Program-made: the position numbers and the translations under genes
In this document: piece after piece, positions 34,054 through 43,106 of the stretch
How the letters are laid out: each line of letters starts with the position of its first letter
How positions within the stretch are numbered: the stretch's first letter is position 1
Source of the DNA: Shimia abyssi
Lineage (GTDB): Bacteria; Pseudomonadota; Alphaproteobacteria; Rhodobacterales; Rhodobacteraceae
Reading direction: 5' to 3'
NCBI RefSeq assembly: GCF_003014475.1
Contig: NZ_PYGJ01000014.1
Span: 1-64,000 of the forward strand
DNA length: 64,000 bases
The notes under the pieces: generated by a model
The model's database searches: none
The model's input: the letters and a program-made list of their open reading frames with translations, nothing else
What the model was told of the DNA's origin: nothing

Positions 34054-35556
34054 TCAGGTGCTGGCGCGCGCCCAAAAGCTGCGCATGGTGTCAATCAGAT
34101 CCAGATACGTGCTGTAGCGGTCCGAATAGTGCGCGCCCATTGACGCGTCTGGTTCAAAATGTTGCTTGGCGCGGGTCATGCGCGCGATGCCGTCGTCGTA
34201 GTCACTGACTTCGCCAACAGCCACAGCCGCGCCGATTGCGGCACCAAGCGCGCCTGTTTCGCGGGCTTCGGCCACCGTGATCGGTACGTCGAGGCAATCG
34301 GCAAACATCTGAGGCCAATGCGGGCTGCGCGAACCGCCGCCTGACAGCACCGCCCGATCAAAGCTGACACCTGCCGATTGCAGCACCTCGATGTGGCGAC
34401 GATGCTCAAACATCACACCCTCAAAGAGCGCGCGCAGCATGTGACCTTCGCCATGCCACCCGGCCAGCCCGTAAAACCCGGCGCGAAATTCGGCACCTTG
34501 CCCGGATCCATATAGGAATGGGTGAAAGAACGGATCGTTCTTGGATGGCGAAACTTTACCAAGCAGATCGTTGCAGAATCCGAAGGGATCGTCGTGATGC
34601 GCGCCGCGCTCAACGAACTCGCGCACGTACCACTCCAGGTTTGCAGCTGATGTCGCGCTGGCCTCGATATTCACAAAACGGTTTGCCCCAAATCCAGACA
34701 CCATAAAGACAGACGGATCTGTTACCGGGGCACTGGAGAACACCTGATTGATGCTCCACGTCCCGGCGATGATCGACGCTTCTCCGGCTTTCACCACGCC
34801 CGATCCCATCGCGCTCGACACTACGTCAAAATAGCCCCCAATAACTGGTGTGCCTTGCGCCAGCCCGGTGACTGCCGCTGCCTCGGCGGTGACAGTGCCA
34901 GCCACCTCGGCCGGATCAATCAGACGCGGCAACAGCCCGCGCGCGTCTGCAAGCCCGTAAAGCGCCAGCAATTCGTCATCATACCCACAGGCGGGCATCC
35001 GGGTCAGCCCACACCCGGACATGTCCGACAACTCGCTGACCCGTTCCCCGGTCAGCTGATATGTGATGAAATCTTTGCACAACAGCACTGTGCCGGCCTT
35101 GGCGTAGACCTCTGGTCGATGGCGTTTGATCCACGCCAACAGGGTCGGTGTCTGTGAAGGCCAAGGTTTTTGCAGGCAGATTTCGTGGAAACGGTCCCCG
35201 TGCGCCGCGCTCAGCTCAGCCGCGATATCGGCAGCGCGTGTGTCCAAAGATTGGATTCCAACCAACGGTGCGCCCGCCTGATCCAGCAAATACAACCCGT
35301 TGCCATGCCCAGCACAGCCAATGGCGGCAATTTGGTCCGCCGCCACACCTGCTTTGGTAAGGCATCCACGGATAGCTTCGCCTGAATTTAACCAAAGTTC
35401 GTTCAGATCGCGTTCCACATGTCCCGGTTCGGGGGTTGTGGACTGACCGTCAAGCGTGTGCATGGCGATCTGGCGCCCCTCAAGATCAAAGAGCACCGCC
35501 TTGATCACGGTATTGCCGGCGTCCAGCCCCAACAGGTATTTGCTGTTCTTAGCCAC
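34054..35556 (-). CDS. FGGY-family carbohydrate kinase
   Basis: A 500-residue FGGY kinase: phosphate-1 motif LLGLDAGNTVIKAVLFD at the N-terminus, catalytic-type segment IQSLDTRAA, VIGGYFDVVSSAMGSG, and the second FGGY signature GEGHMLRALFEGVMFEHRRHI, then the adenosine motif LSGGGSRSPHWPQMFAD. LsrK, EryA, xylulokinase and others share this family. The ATP-dependent phosphorylation it performs would give the phospho-ligand usually sensed by SorC regulators. The start overlaps the aldolase gene by 8 bases. The exact sugar or polyol is unknown. Confidence 0.88.
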   Translation of the reverse strand: MAKNSKYLLGLDAGNTVIKAVLFDLEGRQIAMHTLDGQSTTPEPGHVERDLNELWLNSGEAIRGCLTKAGVAADQIAAIGCAGHGNGLYLLDQAGAPLVGIQSLDTRAADIAAELSAAHGDRFHEICLQKPWPSQTPTLLAWIKRHRPEVYAKAGTVLLCKDFITYQLTGERVSELSDMSGCGLTRMPACGYDDELLALYGLADARGLLPRLIDPAEVAGTVTAEAAAVTGLAQGTPVIGGYFDVVSSAMGSGVVKAGEASIIAGTWSINQVFSSAPVTDPSVFMVSGFGANRFVNIEASATSAANLEWYVREFVERGAHHDDPFGFCNDLLGKVSPSKNDPFFHPFLYGSGQGAEFRAGFYGLAGWHGEGHMLRALFEGVMFEHRRHIEVLQSAGVSFDRAVLSGGGSRSPHWPQMFADCLDVPITVAEARETGALGAAIGAAVAVGEVSDYDDGIARMTRAKQHFEPDASMGAHYSDRYSTYLDLIDTMRSFWARAST

Positions 35557-36391
35557 GGTTATAGATATCCCATGCTTTTTCGCCGTCCGCGTTGTTGTGG
35601 ATCATTGCCATCAACGCGGCGACAACGGCTTTTGGGTTGTTATGCTGATAGATATTGCGCCCATAAACCATGCCCTTTGCGCCCTGAGCGATCATTGCGG
35701 CGGATTTCATCAACACAGTTTTGAGGTCTTCTTTGCCCCCGCCCCGCACCAGAACCGGCACGCGGGCGGCCTCGACCACACGATGGAAATCTTCGGGGTT
35801 TTCAGTGGGGTCGGCCTTTATTATGTCCGCGCCCATTTCCGAGGCGAGCCGCGTCAAAGTTACGATTTTTTCGGCGTTACCATCCACCTGATACCCACCG
35901 CGCACGTCATTGGGCAGCATCACCAACGGTTCGATCATCAGCGGCATTCCGTATTTGCGACATGCCTCGCGCACACGGCTGATATTGTCGACACATTGGC
36001 GGAACAACTCCGGTTCGTCCGGCAACATGAACAAGTTCACAACCACCGCCGCCGCATCCATTTCCAGCGCGCCAATGATCGGCTCGTCAGCGTTTTGCAA
36101 CATCGACCACATAATGCGATGGCGCTGGTCGTTATAAGGGTTGCCCATGTCGATACGCATCACCAGCGCTGGTTTGTCTTTCTCCGGGCGGTTTTGCAGC
36201 AGATCCGCCTGACCATAGGCGCATTGTATCGCGTCCGGTTTGGCCCTGATCAGCGTATCCATCACGCCGGGCATGTCCTCCAGACCAACCATAAAGCTGG
36301 GTTCGTTGCAGACGCCGTGATCAATTGCGACGTCCAGACAGCCGCCATTGGTAAACATCCGATTCATGCGGGCTTTGGTGCTTACGCGCAT
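35549..36391 (-). CDS. DhnA/LsrF-type class I aldolase
   Basis: A 280-residue protein of the DhnA/LsrF class I aldolase group: LDVAIDHGV near the start (the A-x-DHG motif), a Schiff-base lysine in ADIIKADPTE, the phosphate-binding VPVLVRGGGKEDL and GAKGMVYGRNIYQ..NP. The last two motifs are shared with LsrF. It lies between the kinase (8-base overlap) and the FAD dehydrogenase (10-base overlap), so all three are coupled and probably act in sequence. I infer cleavage or thiolysis of a phosphorylated keto compound. Confidence 0.85.
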   Translation of the reverse strand: MRVSTKARMNRMFTNGGCLDVAIDHGVCNEPSFMVGLEDMPGVMDTLIRAKPDAIQCAYGQADLLQNRPEKDKPALVMRIDMGNPYNDQRHRIMWSMLQNADEPIIGALEMDAAAVVVNLFMLPDEPELFRQCVDNISRVREACRKYGMPLMIEPLVMLPNDVRGGYQVDGNAEKIVTLTRLASEMGADIIKADPTENPEDFHRVVEAARVPVLVRGGGKEDLKTVLMKSAAMIAQGAKGMVYGRNIYQHNNPKAVVAALMAMIHNNADGEKAWDIYNRG

Positions 36392-38103
36392 TCTGTTCTC
36401 CGTTCATTGTGTCCTGTGGTCAGGGCATCGGGGCTTACGCCGTAATACTCTGTCAGTTCGTGGATGAGCGCCTCTTGCTGTTGCTTGATGCTTTCGGCGC
36501 TCAGGTCGCGCTCTTGGGCAAGGATCGCACTCAGGGCGTCCAGTACGCCCGATGTCATCTGTCCGGTGATTGCCAGTGCGGTACGACGCAGCGCGATATC
36601 CGAAAGCGTTTCAATATATTCCGTGCGCAACAGCCAGCTAATTTCGGCTTGTGAGTAAGGGCTTCCCGAGATCAGTGGGGCGTCATTTTGCGTCAGGCAG
36701 AACCGCGCCACGTCGTGTGCGTTGCTGCCATAGTGATCGATCAAATGGGCCGCGCGGTTAGGAGAGAGGGCAAAGGCGTCGCTCAGTTTGCGGGCCAGAA
36801 CTTCTGGTGTTTCGCGAAACCCCGCGCCGCCGCCAATGGGTAAATTCAGTGTCGAGAGACGGCGCTCGCGCCCGATTTCGGCCAGCACCATCTCGCCTGT
36901 CTGCTCGGCAAAGGCGCGAAATGTGGTCCATTTGCCCCCAACCATGCAGAATTGCACAGGCGCGCCAGCGAGTCGGCGCGTGTCGTGGCCGCGTGAAATC
37001 CGCCCGGTGAAATCATGGTCGCTTTTGGGTAGTGGGCGAATGCCGGAATAACTGAACACAACTTGATCCGGCGTGACGTCGATTTCCGGGAACACCAATC
37101 TAAGCGAGCCAAGAATATAGTCCCGCTCGTCCGGTTCACAGCGCACGCGTGTTGCCTTGTCGACGCGAATATCGGTCGATCCGGCCAAAACCTTTCCCTG
37201 ATAGGGAAAGACAATGCACACCCTGCCGTCGGTGTTTTCAAAATACACCATGTGCTCGCCAAGCGCATTAAGCAGCGCGGCGTTGTCGATGATCAGGTGT
37301 GACCCTTTGGTGCCTGACACCATCGTTTCATTTGCTCCGCCGCCCAGGCTTTGGACCGTGTCGTCCAGCCATGCTCCAGTCGCGTTCACAATTACCTTGG
37401 GATTGACGCTAAGGGTCTCGTCACTGCGGCGGTCGGTGACGTGGTACGCCGCGCCGTCTTTGTGCATCTCCGCATAGTTGAAGGCCGCACATTCCGGTGC
37501 CGTCGCAGCAATATCGCGGATCATTTCCACGCAAAGCCGTTCTGGATGTGTGATTTGCGCGTCGTGATACACGGCGGAACGGGTCGCCTTGTCTGTTAGT
37601 GCGGGCCAGAACCGGCGGGTTTGCGCACCTGTGTTGAAATGATGTTTGGGCAGTACACGGCGTTTGCGTGTAACCCAGTCATAAAGTGACAGCCCCAGCT
37701 TGATCGGTACGGCGCCACGGCTGGATGGCTTTCCAGTGCCGCCGAAAAAACTAGCGGCGGCGTTGAACACCCCGGAAAATGTTGAGGTGATTGGAATGAC
37801 TGTCGGCAGTGGATGAACCATATGCGGCGCATTTCGCAAAAGCGCGTCACGCTCTTGCAACGACTCGCGCACCAGATCGAATTCACCATTCTCAAGATAG
37901 CGCAGCCCACCGTGGATCATCCGTGATGGCGCTGCGCTACAACCTGATGCAAAGTCGTTGCGCTCAACCAACAATACCCGCAGCCCTTGCAAGGCAAGCT
38001 CGCGATAAACGCCTATCCCATTGACGCCGCCGCCTATCACGACAACGTCGAAATCCGCGTTGCTGCGCAGCTGTGTCAGGGTCTGTTGTCGTTGGTCTGA
38101 CAT
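36382..38103 (-). CDS. GlpD-like FAD-dependent sugar-phosphate dehydrogenase
   Basis: A 573-residue protein homologous to aerobic glycerol-3-phosphate dehydrogenase: FAD loop DVVVIGGGVNGIGVYRELA, the GlpD signature FASGCSAAPSRMIHGGLRYLENGEF, and VFSYSGIRPLPKS, with a C-terminal helical domain. Some GlpD-like enzymes in polyol operons (for example EryB) oxidise other polyol phosphates. Because it is coupled to a kinase and aldolase, oxidation of a polyol phosphate to a keto-phosphate is the likely step (inference). It probably passes electrons to ubiquinone at the inner membrane. Confidence 0.85.
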   Translation of the reverse strand: MSDQRQQTLTQLRSNADFDVVVIGGGVNGIGVYRELALQGLRVLLVERNDFASGCSAAPSRMIHGGLRYLENGEFDLVRESLQERDALLRNAPHMVHPLPTVIPITSTFSGVFNAAASFFGGTGKPSSRGAVPIKLGLSLYDWVTRKRRVLPKHHFNTGAQTRRFWPALTDKATRSAVYHDAQITHPERLCVEMIRDIAATAPECAAFNYAEMHKDGAAYHVTDRRSDETLSVNPKVIVNATGAWLDDTVQSLGGGANETMVSGTKGSHLIIDNAALLNALGEHMVYFENTDGRVCIVFPYQGKVLAGSTDIRVDKATRVRCEPDERDYILGSLRLVFPEIDVTPDQVVFSYSGIRPLPKSDHDFTGRISRGHDTRRLAGAPVQFCMVGGKWTTFRAFAEQTGEMVLAEIGRERRLSTLNLPIGGGAGFRETPEVLARKLSDAFALSPNRAAHLIDHYGSNAHDVARFCLTQNDAPLISGSPYSQAEISWLLRTEYIETLSDIALRRTALAITGQMTSGVLDALSAILAQERDLSAESIKQQQEALIHELTEYYGVSPDALTTGHNERRTECA

Positions 38104-38153
38104 GGCGTGTCCGTATTGTTAATGGGCTTGGGTAATGTGGGTGGAGCTGGCAA

Positions 38154-39149
38154 TCAGCTGTCCAGATCGCTCAAATGCGCGCGCGCCTGCGCCTCGATCT
38201 CGGCGATCTGATCAGCGCTCAGCCGCAGCATCCCCGCCTTGGCATTCTCGGTCGCCTGCGATGCATCGCGTGCGCCGCAGAGCGAAAAGGTGATGCCCGG
38301 CTGTTGAACAGTCCAGGCAATCACTGTCTGGGCCAGCGTGGCGCCGTGCGCTTGTGCAATGGGTGTTATGGCTTGCATCAGGTCAGCCACCTTTTGGCGG
38401 TTGGCCATGGAAAACCGCGGGTTGTCCTTGCGCTGATCATCGCCTTCAAACACGCGGTCCGGGCCGATTTTGCCGCTGAGCAACCCGAGTGCCAGAGACG
38501 AGTAGCTGAGAACCGACACGCCATTGTCGCGACACACCGGCAGTAGCGTGCCCTCGATGTCGCGTTTGACCATCGAATATTCTTCCTGAATGGCATCCAG
38601 CTGACCCGCAGCGATGTAGGCCTGTGTTTCTTCGACCGAGGTGTTGCTGGCCCCGATAGAGCGGATCTTGCCCTGAGATTTCAGCGCCTCAAGCGCTTCC
38701 ATCGTTTCGTCAATCGGGGTGGTCGGATCCTGCCAATGGGTGATGTAGTGATCGATATAGTCAGTCCGCAGCCTCTTAAGGCTTTGTTCCACCTCATAGA
38801 TTATCGCATCTTTGCCTAGATAACGGTGCACCGGCGCACCATCGAAGTCAAAGAAGTGGTTGCCCTTTTGCGTATGCCAGACCAGTCCGCATTTGGTGGC
38901 CAAGACCACTTTGTCGCGCCGCTCTTGCAGGGCCTTGCCAACAATGTCTTCGGCTACACCCTGGCCATAGGCCGGGGCAGTGTCGATCAAGGTCACGCCA
39001 GCATCGACCGATGCTTGAATTGCTGCGATGGACTTGGCCTCGTCGGTGCCGCCCCACATCCAGCCGCCAATAGCCCATGTGCCCAGCCCGATCACCGAGG
39101 CCTGAATGCCCGAATTGCCAATCTCCCGTGTCAGCATGTCACCGGTCAT
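38154..39149 (-). CDS. Aldo/keto reductase
   Basis: A 331-residue aldo/keto reductase with the catalytic tetrad visible: Asp and Tyr in LIDTAPAYGQG, Lys in VVLATKCG and His in YIDHYITHW. C-terminal PGITFSLCGARDASQATEN fits the NADPH-binding end. The open frame runs on to 39527 through non-coding sequence; the ATG at 39149 with AAGGAAGGA upstream is the start that matches the family. It is in the operon between the second permease and the FAD dehydrogenase, so it probably interconverts an aldehyde or ketone with an alcohol in the same pathway. Confidence 0.88.
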   Translation of the reverse strand: MTGDMLTREIGNSGIQASVIGLGTWAIGGWMWGGTDEAKSIAAIQASVDAGVTLIDTAPAYGQGVAEDIVGKALQERRDKVVLATKCGLVWHTQKGNHFFDFDGAPVHRYLGKDAIIYEVEQSLKRLRTDYIDHYITHWQDPTTPIDETMEALEALKSQGKIRSIGASNTSVEETQAYIAAGQLDAIQEEYSMVKRDIEGTLLPVCRDNGVSVLSYSSLALGLLSGKIGPDRVFEGDDQRKDNPRFSMANRQKVADLMQAITPIAQAHGATLAQTVIAWTVQQPGITFSLCGARDASQATENAKAGMLRLSADQIAEIEAQARAHLSDLDS

Positions 39150-39226
39150 TGCTCTGTTCCTTCCTTGTCCTGTGGTGCGGCCGTTGCAGCATATTTGTTG
39201 TTGGGCTGGTGAGCGGCATTGCGCAC

Positions 39227-40228
39227 TCACGCCCGCCTTTTGTTGAGGTAATGATCTATCGTAACTGCGGCGAGCAGGATCGAGCCGCGAATAATATCCT
39301 GCCAGTAGACGGACACATCCAGCAACGCCAAGGAGCTGGAGACCAGAGACAACAGAATCACACCCAGAATGGCCCCAAGGATCGACCCCGAGCCGCCGTT
39401 CAGGCTCGCCCCGCCAATGACCGCTGCCGCGATGATAGTCAGCTCTAATCCCAATCCGAATGTCGGTTGGGCCGATCCAAACCGCGCCATGTAGATAATG
39501 CCGGCAACACCACACAGAGTTGAACACAGCGTGGTTGTCAGAAAGATCACCTTTTTGGTGCGAATACCGGAATAGGCCGCGGCCTTTTCGTTGCTGCCGG
39601 TATAGAAAACTTTGCGAAACATCGTCGTGCGGCGCAGCATAAAGTCAAAAGCGATCACAAAGACGAGGAAGATCACGATCACAATCGGGATCGGGCCGAT
39701 TGTGCCCTGGCCGATGAACTTGAACTCTGGTGGCAGTGTATAAAGCCCCAGCGGACGGCCACCGGTGAACAACAGGCAGGCACCCCGTGCAATCACCATG
39801 ACCGCCAGCGAAACGATGAAATGATGAAGCCCGATGCGGGTGACGAAAAACCCCATAAACGCCCCGATCCCGGTGCATAGTGCGATGGAAATGCCCGATG
39901 CGACCCATGGGTCAATGCCGCTCAGAAACAGCCACCCCGCGATCACCATCGCCAACGCCGTGACCGACCCGACCGACAAGTCAATTCCGCCGGAAATCAG
40001 CAGGATCGTCATCCCAACGACAAGAATGCCATCGACGGCAAACGCCATTGACATCGCCCGCATGTTTGCCCAAGTCAGAAAGTAAGGCGAGGCGAAGGAC
40101 ATGATGAAAAACAGTCCAAGAATGATCACGATCAGCCCGGTTTCCCGCATCCGCAGCAGCCGTTTGTAAAATGGTGCGGCCTCTGCTGAAACGGTGCCTT
40201 CACCTGCCAGGTTAGCTGTGCTGTCCAT
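39227..40228 (-). CDS. Sugar-type ABC transporter permease (RbsC-like), second transporter
   Basis: A 333-residue BPD_transp_2 permease with about ten hydrophobic segments, DGILVVGMTILLISGGIDLSVG and GLHHFIVSLAVMVIARG as family landmarks. Unlike the first transporter, there is only one permease gene, so it should form a homodimer as RbsC does. It lies 14 bases after the ATPase gene. Confidence 0.88.
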   Translation of the reverse strand: MDSTANLAGEGTVSAEAAPFYKRLLRMRETGLIVIILGLFFIMSFASPYFLTWANMRAMSMAFAVDGILVVGMTILLISGGIDLSVGSVTALAMVIAGWLFLSGIDPWVASGISIALCTGIGAFMGFFVTRIGLHHFIVSLAVMVIARGACLLFTGGRPLGLYTLPPEFKFIGQGTIGPIPIVIVIFLVFVIAFDFMLRRTTMFRKVFYTGSNEKAAAYSGIRTKKVIFLTTTLCSTLCGVAGIIYMARFGSAQPTFGLGLELTIIAAAVIGGASLNGGSGSILGAILGVILLSLVSSSLALLDVSVYWQDIIRGSILLAAVTIDHYLNKRRA

Positions 40229-40242
40229 TGTCTTCTCAGCCC

Positions 40243-41763
40243 TTATGCAACTGCTGCGTCCGCATCCATGACCGAGGCCAGATGCATTATGTTTTCTTCT
40301 GTCATCGCGTCACCAGCGACCTGCCCGCTGATGCGCCCTTCACGGACCACCAGCACCCGGTCGCAAACCCCGATCAGTTCAGGAAGTTCGGATGAGATCA
40401 CGACAATCCCCACACCGTCATGCGCCAGGTCCCGCAAAATACGGTGAATTTCCGATTTGGCGCCGACGTCGACACCGCGTGTCGGCTCATCCAGAAAGAT
40501 CAGGCGCGGGTTCACCGATAACAGTTTGGCCAGCGCCACCTTTTGCTGGTTACCACCAGAGAGCGACGATACCGGGTCACTTAGGGAGCCGCATTTCAGG
40601 TTCAGCTTGCGTCCTAATGCGTCCGCCTGAGCCATTTCTGCGCCCGATTGGATCAGGCCCATGCCATTGGCCACCTGTTCCAGCTTTAATGCAGAAATAT
40701 TGGCGGCAATCGGCAAGTCCAAAAACACGCCATCTCCTTTGCGATCCTCTGAAAGATAGACAATCCCGTTGGCGATGCTGTCTTGATAATTCTTCAGCTT
40801 GAGCGGCGTACCATTGAGTAAAACGTCACCACTGACGCTGCCCTCTAACTGGCAGATACCTTTGACAATCTCGCTACGCCCCGCGCCAATCAATCCGGCA
40901 ATCCCGAGGATTTCGCCACGCTTGAGGGCAAAAGAGACATCGTGAAACCGCTTCGCGTCGCTCAGGTTACGCACTTCGAGTATGGCCTCGTCACTTCGTG
41001 CTTCTGCGCGTTGTTTTTCCGGGTAAAGCTCATCGATCACGCGCCCGACCATGGCGTTGACCACGTCGCTGGGCCCAACGTCTTTTACGTTTTGGGTGAC
41101 AATATGCTGCCCGTCACGAAACACCGAAACCCGGTCGCAATTGTCAAAAATCTCAACCATCCGGTGCGAGATATAGATGATGGAAATGCCCTGATCGGCC
41201 AGTCGACGCATGATTGCGAACAGCGTTTGTGCCTCGGCTTCGGTCAGGGCGGCGGTTGGTTCGTCCAGAATGAGGATGCGGCAATCCAGTGTTAGCGCCT
41301 TGGCGATCTCGACCAGCTGCTGGTTCGAAATTGACAGGCTTTTGACCAGAACCGAAGGATCAATGTCGCTGAGCTGCTTGAAGACATCGATGGCTTCGCG
41401 CTCAAGCTTGCGGTAATCCATCAGCCACGACCGGCTGACATTGGTTTTGGCCATAAAGATATTTTCGGCCACGGACACATCCGGGCACAGGGCGATTTCC
41501 TGATGTACAAACCCAATGCCAAGCCGCTGCGCCTTTGTTGGCGAAGTGATCTTGACCGAAGCGCCATCCAAAATGATCTGGCCGCTATCGGGTTGCAGGA
41601 TGCCGTCGATCACATTCATCAGCGTCGACTTACCCGCACCATTTTCCCCGGCGATCGCGTGGATCTCTCCTTTTCGGAGCTCAAAATCGATCCCACGCAA
41701 TGCTTTGACCGGGCCAAAGGACTTGCTGAGGTTCGAGATGTTGAGGATCACATCGTCTTGCAT
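40243..41763 (-). CDS. Sugar ABC transporter ATP-binding protein (RbsA-like), second transporter
   Basis: A 506-residue double-ABC ATPase. First half: Walker [10 protein letters not shown], signature-region [15 protein letters not shown], Walker [13 protein letters not shown]. Second half: GLIGAGRSE (the degenerate P-loop usual in the second half), [13 protein letters not shown] and [12 protein letters not shown]. It is separated from the binding-protein gene by a GC-rich stem-loop. Confidence 0.9.
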   Translation of the reverse strand: MQDDVILNISNLSKSFGPVKALRGIDFELRKGEIHAIAGENGAGKSTLMNVIDGILQPDSGQIILDGASVKITSPTKAQRLGIGFVHQEIALCPDVSVAENIFMAKTNVSRSWLMDYRKLEREAIDVFKQLSDIDPSVLVKSLSISNQQLVEIAKALTLDCRILILDEPTAALTEAEAQTLFAIMRRLADQGISIIYISHRMVEIFDNCDRVSVFRDGQHIVTQNVKDVGPSDVVNAMVGRVIDELYPEKQRAEARSDEAILEVRNLSDAKRFHDVSFALKRGEILGIAGLIGAGRSEIVKGICQLEGSVSGDVLLNGTPLKLKNYQDSIANGIVYLSEDRKGDGVFLDLPIAANISALKLEQVANGMGLIQSGAEMAQADALGRKLNLKCGSLSDPVSSLSGGNQQKVALAKLLSVNPRLIFLDEPTRGVDVGAKSEIHRILRDLAHDGVGIVVISSELPELIGVCDRVLVVREGRISGQVAGDAMTEENIMHLASVMDADAAVA

Positions 41764-41799
41764 TGCGCTACCTGTTCAGGGGCATGGTGAAAAGAGGGT

Positions 41800-41831
41800 T
41801 GGCCGCCCGCAGCGCTGGGCACGGGCGGCCA
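41800..41831 (-). repeat. Intergenic stem-loop after the second binding-protein gene
   Basis: Perfect 10-base arms TGGCCGCCCG (41800-41809) and CGGGCGGCCA (41822-41831). It occupies the same place in this operon as the 29657-29702 hairpin in the first, between the binding-protein and ATPase genes. Confidence 0.65.
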
Positions 41832-41837
41832 GTTGGG

Positions 41838-42854
41838 TCAGGACGCGTCGCGGCCATCCATGTACACATTCAAGTCAAAGCTGTCGGCGTTGTCCTGGGT
41901 GATCACGGCAAACCCGTTGTCCACAAATGGGATCTGCACGGGGTTGAAACCGCTGGTTTTCCAATCGTTGAACGGATCAAAGATCTCGGAACGGTTGGCC
42001 ATATGCACCGCCATAAAGCCCATGAACCCTTGAACACCTTGGTTGGGGTTCAGCGACATATGGATATTGCCGGCGCGGATATGTTCCAACGTGGTTGGTG
42101 TCACGTCGGCGTGCATGATCAAGATGTCAGAACCTGCTTCCAACTTGGCAGCTACGGCTCCTTCTGCTGAACCGGCTTCCGGTATCCAGATAGCTGCGAC
42201 TTCTGGATTGGCCTGAATGATCGATGAAGTGGCGCGATAGGCTGCGTTGCTGTCCTGATTTGTTGCCTGACGTCCGACCAGTTTCATGTTCGGATAGTTC
42301 GCTTCCATATAGGCGATCAGGGACGTGACGCGCAGGTCGTGATTGGATTGCCCCGGGTTTTCCAGAACCGCATATTCGGCGCTGTCGCCGACCTGTTTGA
42401 CGATCTCTTCCGCTGCAAATTTTGCCTCGGCGTGGTTGTCAGACGTGATGTAGGCGGTGCGGTTCGATTTGGGTGAATCCGCCGCGAATGTCACGATCTC
42501 GGTTCCATTACCAATCGCGCGATTAATCGGTTCAATGAACGGGTCCGACTGCATCGGATGCAACAACACGCCGGCGGGCGATTTCACCATGTCCTGCTCG
42601 AACGAAGCAATCTGCTTGGTGATGTCGTAATCCGGTGTGCCTGAGAATACTGTCTCACACCCAAACGCCTCTGCGGCTTGTTTGAACCCTTGATAGACTG
42701 GCACCCAATAAGGATGGCCGGACACCATGACGTTCATGATATAGGTTTCGCCCGGCTCGCACATGATGCCCTCTGCGGATGCAGGTGCACTGGTCATTCC
42801 TGCGGCTGCAATGACGGCGGGCGCAATTAATCCGTTTACTTTCAGATGTTTCAT
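41838..42854 (-). CDS. Periplasmic sugar-binding protein of ABC transporter, second transporter
   Basis: A 338-residue periplasmic-binding-protein-like receptor with a Sec signal peptide (MKHLKVNGLIAPAVIAAAG, then a small-residue cleavage site at ASA near 27). The mature YIMNVMVSGHPYWVPVYQGFKQAAEAFG is typical of type-1 sugar receptors. GGGAGGAG lies upstream of the ATG at 42854. It is the first gene of a minus-strand operon of ten genes running to 31103. The ligand is unknown. Confidence 0.88.
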   Translation of the reverse strand: MKHLKVNGLIAPAVIAAAGMTSAPASAEGIMCEPGETYIMNVMVSGHPYWVPVYQGFKQAAEAFGCETVFSGTPDYDITKQIASFEQDMVKSPAGVLLHPMQSDPFIEPINRAIGNGTEIVTFAADSPKSNRTAYITSDNHAEAKFAAEEIVKQVGDSAEYAVLENPGQSNHDLRVTSLIAYMEANYPNMKLVGRQATNQDSNAAYRATSSIIQANPEVAAIWIPEAGSAEGAVAAKLEAGSDILIMHADVTPTTLEHIRAGNIHMSLNPNQGVQGFMGFMAVHMANRSEIFDPFNDWKTSGFNPVQIPFVDNGFAVITQDNADSFDLNVYMDGRDAS

Positions 42855-42999
42855 AGAACTCCTCCCAAGAGCTTGCCCTTGCGGTGTCTTGACATTCTTC
42901 CTCCAAGAACATCACGATTGCAAGAAATTTCACAAAGCGCTTATTTTTGCACTGCCTAATGCATAATGGGAGAGCTGTAGAATCGTCAACCAGAATTTG

Positions 43000-43029
43000 A
43001 ATAAATTTTACCATGTGAAATTTATTACA
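43000..43029. promoter_or_regulatory. Palindromic operator-like site of the second operon
   Basis: AATAAATTT (43000-43008) and AAATTTATT (43018-43026) are perfect 9-base inverted arms. The right arm is inside TGAAATTTATTACA (43016-43029), the motif shared with the first operon. It is about 150 bases upstream of the binding-protein start. Confidence 0.55.
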
Positions 43030-43042
43030 CACCATCTGAACA

Positions 43043-43075
43043 AAAACCCCGGCGCACTTTCAAAGAGGCCGGGGT
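43043..43075 (-). terminator. Rho-independent terminator of the lytic transglycosylase gene
   Basis: On the minus strand CCCCGGCC (43075-43068) pairs with GCCGGGG (43053-43047), followed by TTTTTG. It starts 30 bases after the transglycosylase stop codon. Confidence 0.75.
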
Positions 43076-43106
43076 GTCTGGTTCAATCGCGGCTGACTTA
43101 GAGAGG

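Noticed and set aside
25016-38103. Assignment as a canonical erythritol (ery) or AI-2 (lsr) operon
   Set aside because: A kinase, SorC regulator and GlpD-like enzyme fit ery, and an aldolase and ABM protein fit lsr, but neither standard set accounts for the whole locus. I kept the substrate open.
39150-39527. N-terminal extension of the aldo/keto reductase frame
   Set aside because: It is antisense to the end of the permease gene, and the ATG at 39149 with a good ribosome site starts the family similarity.
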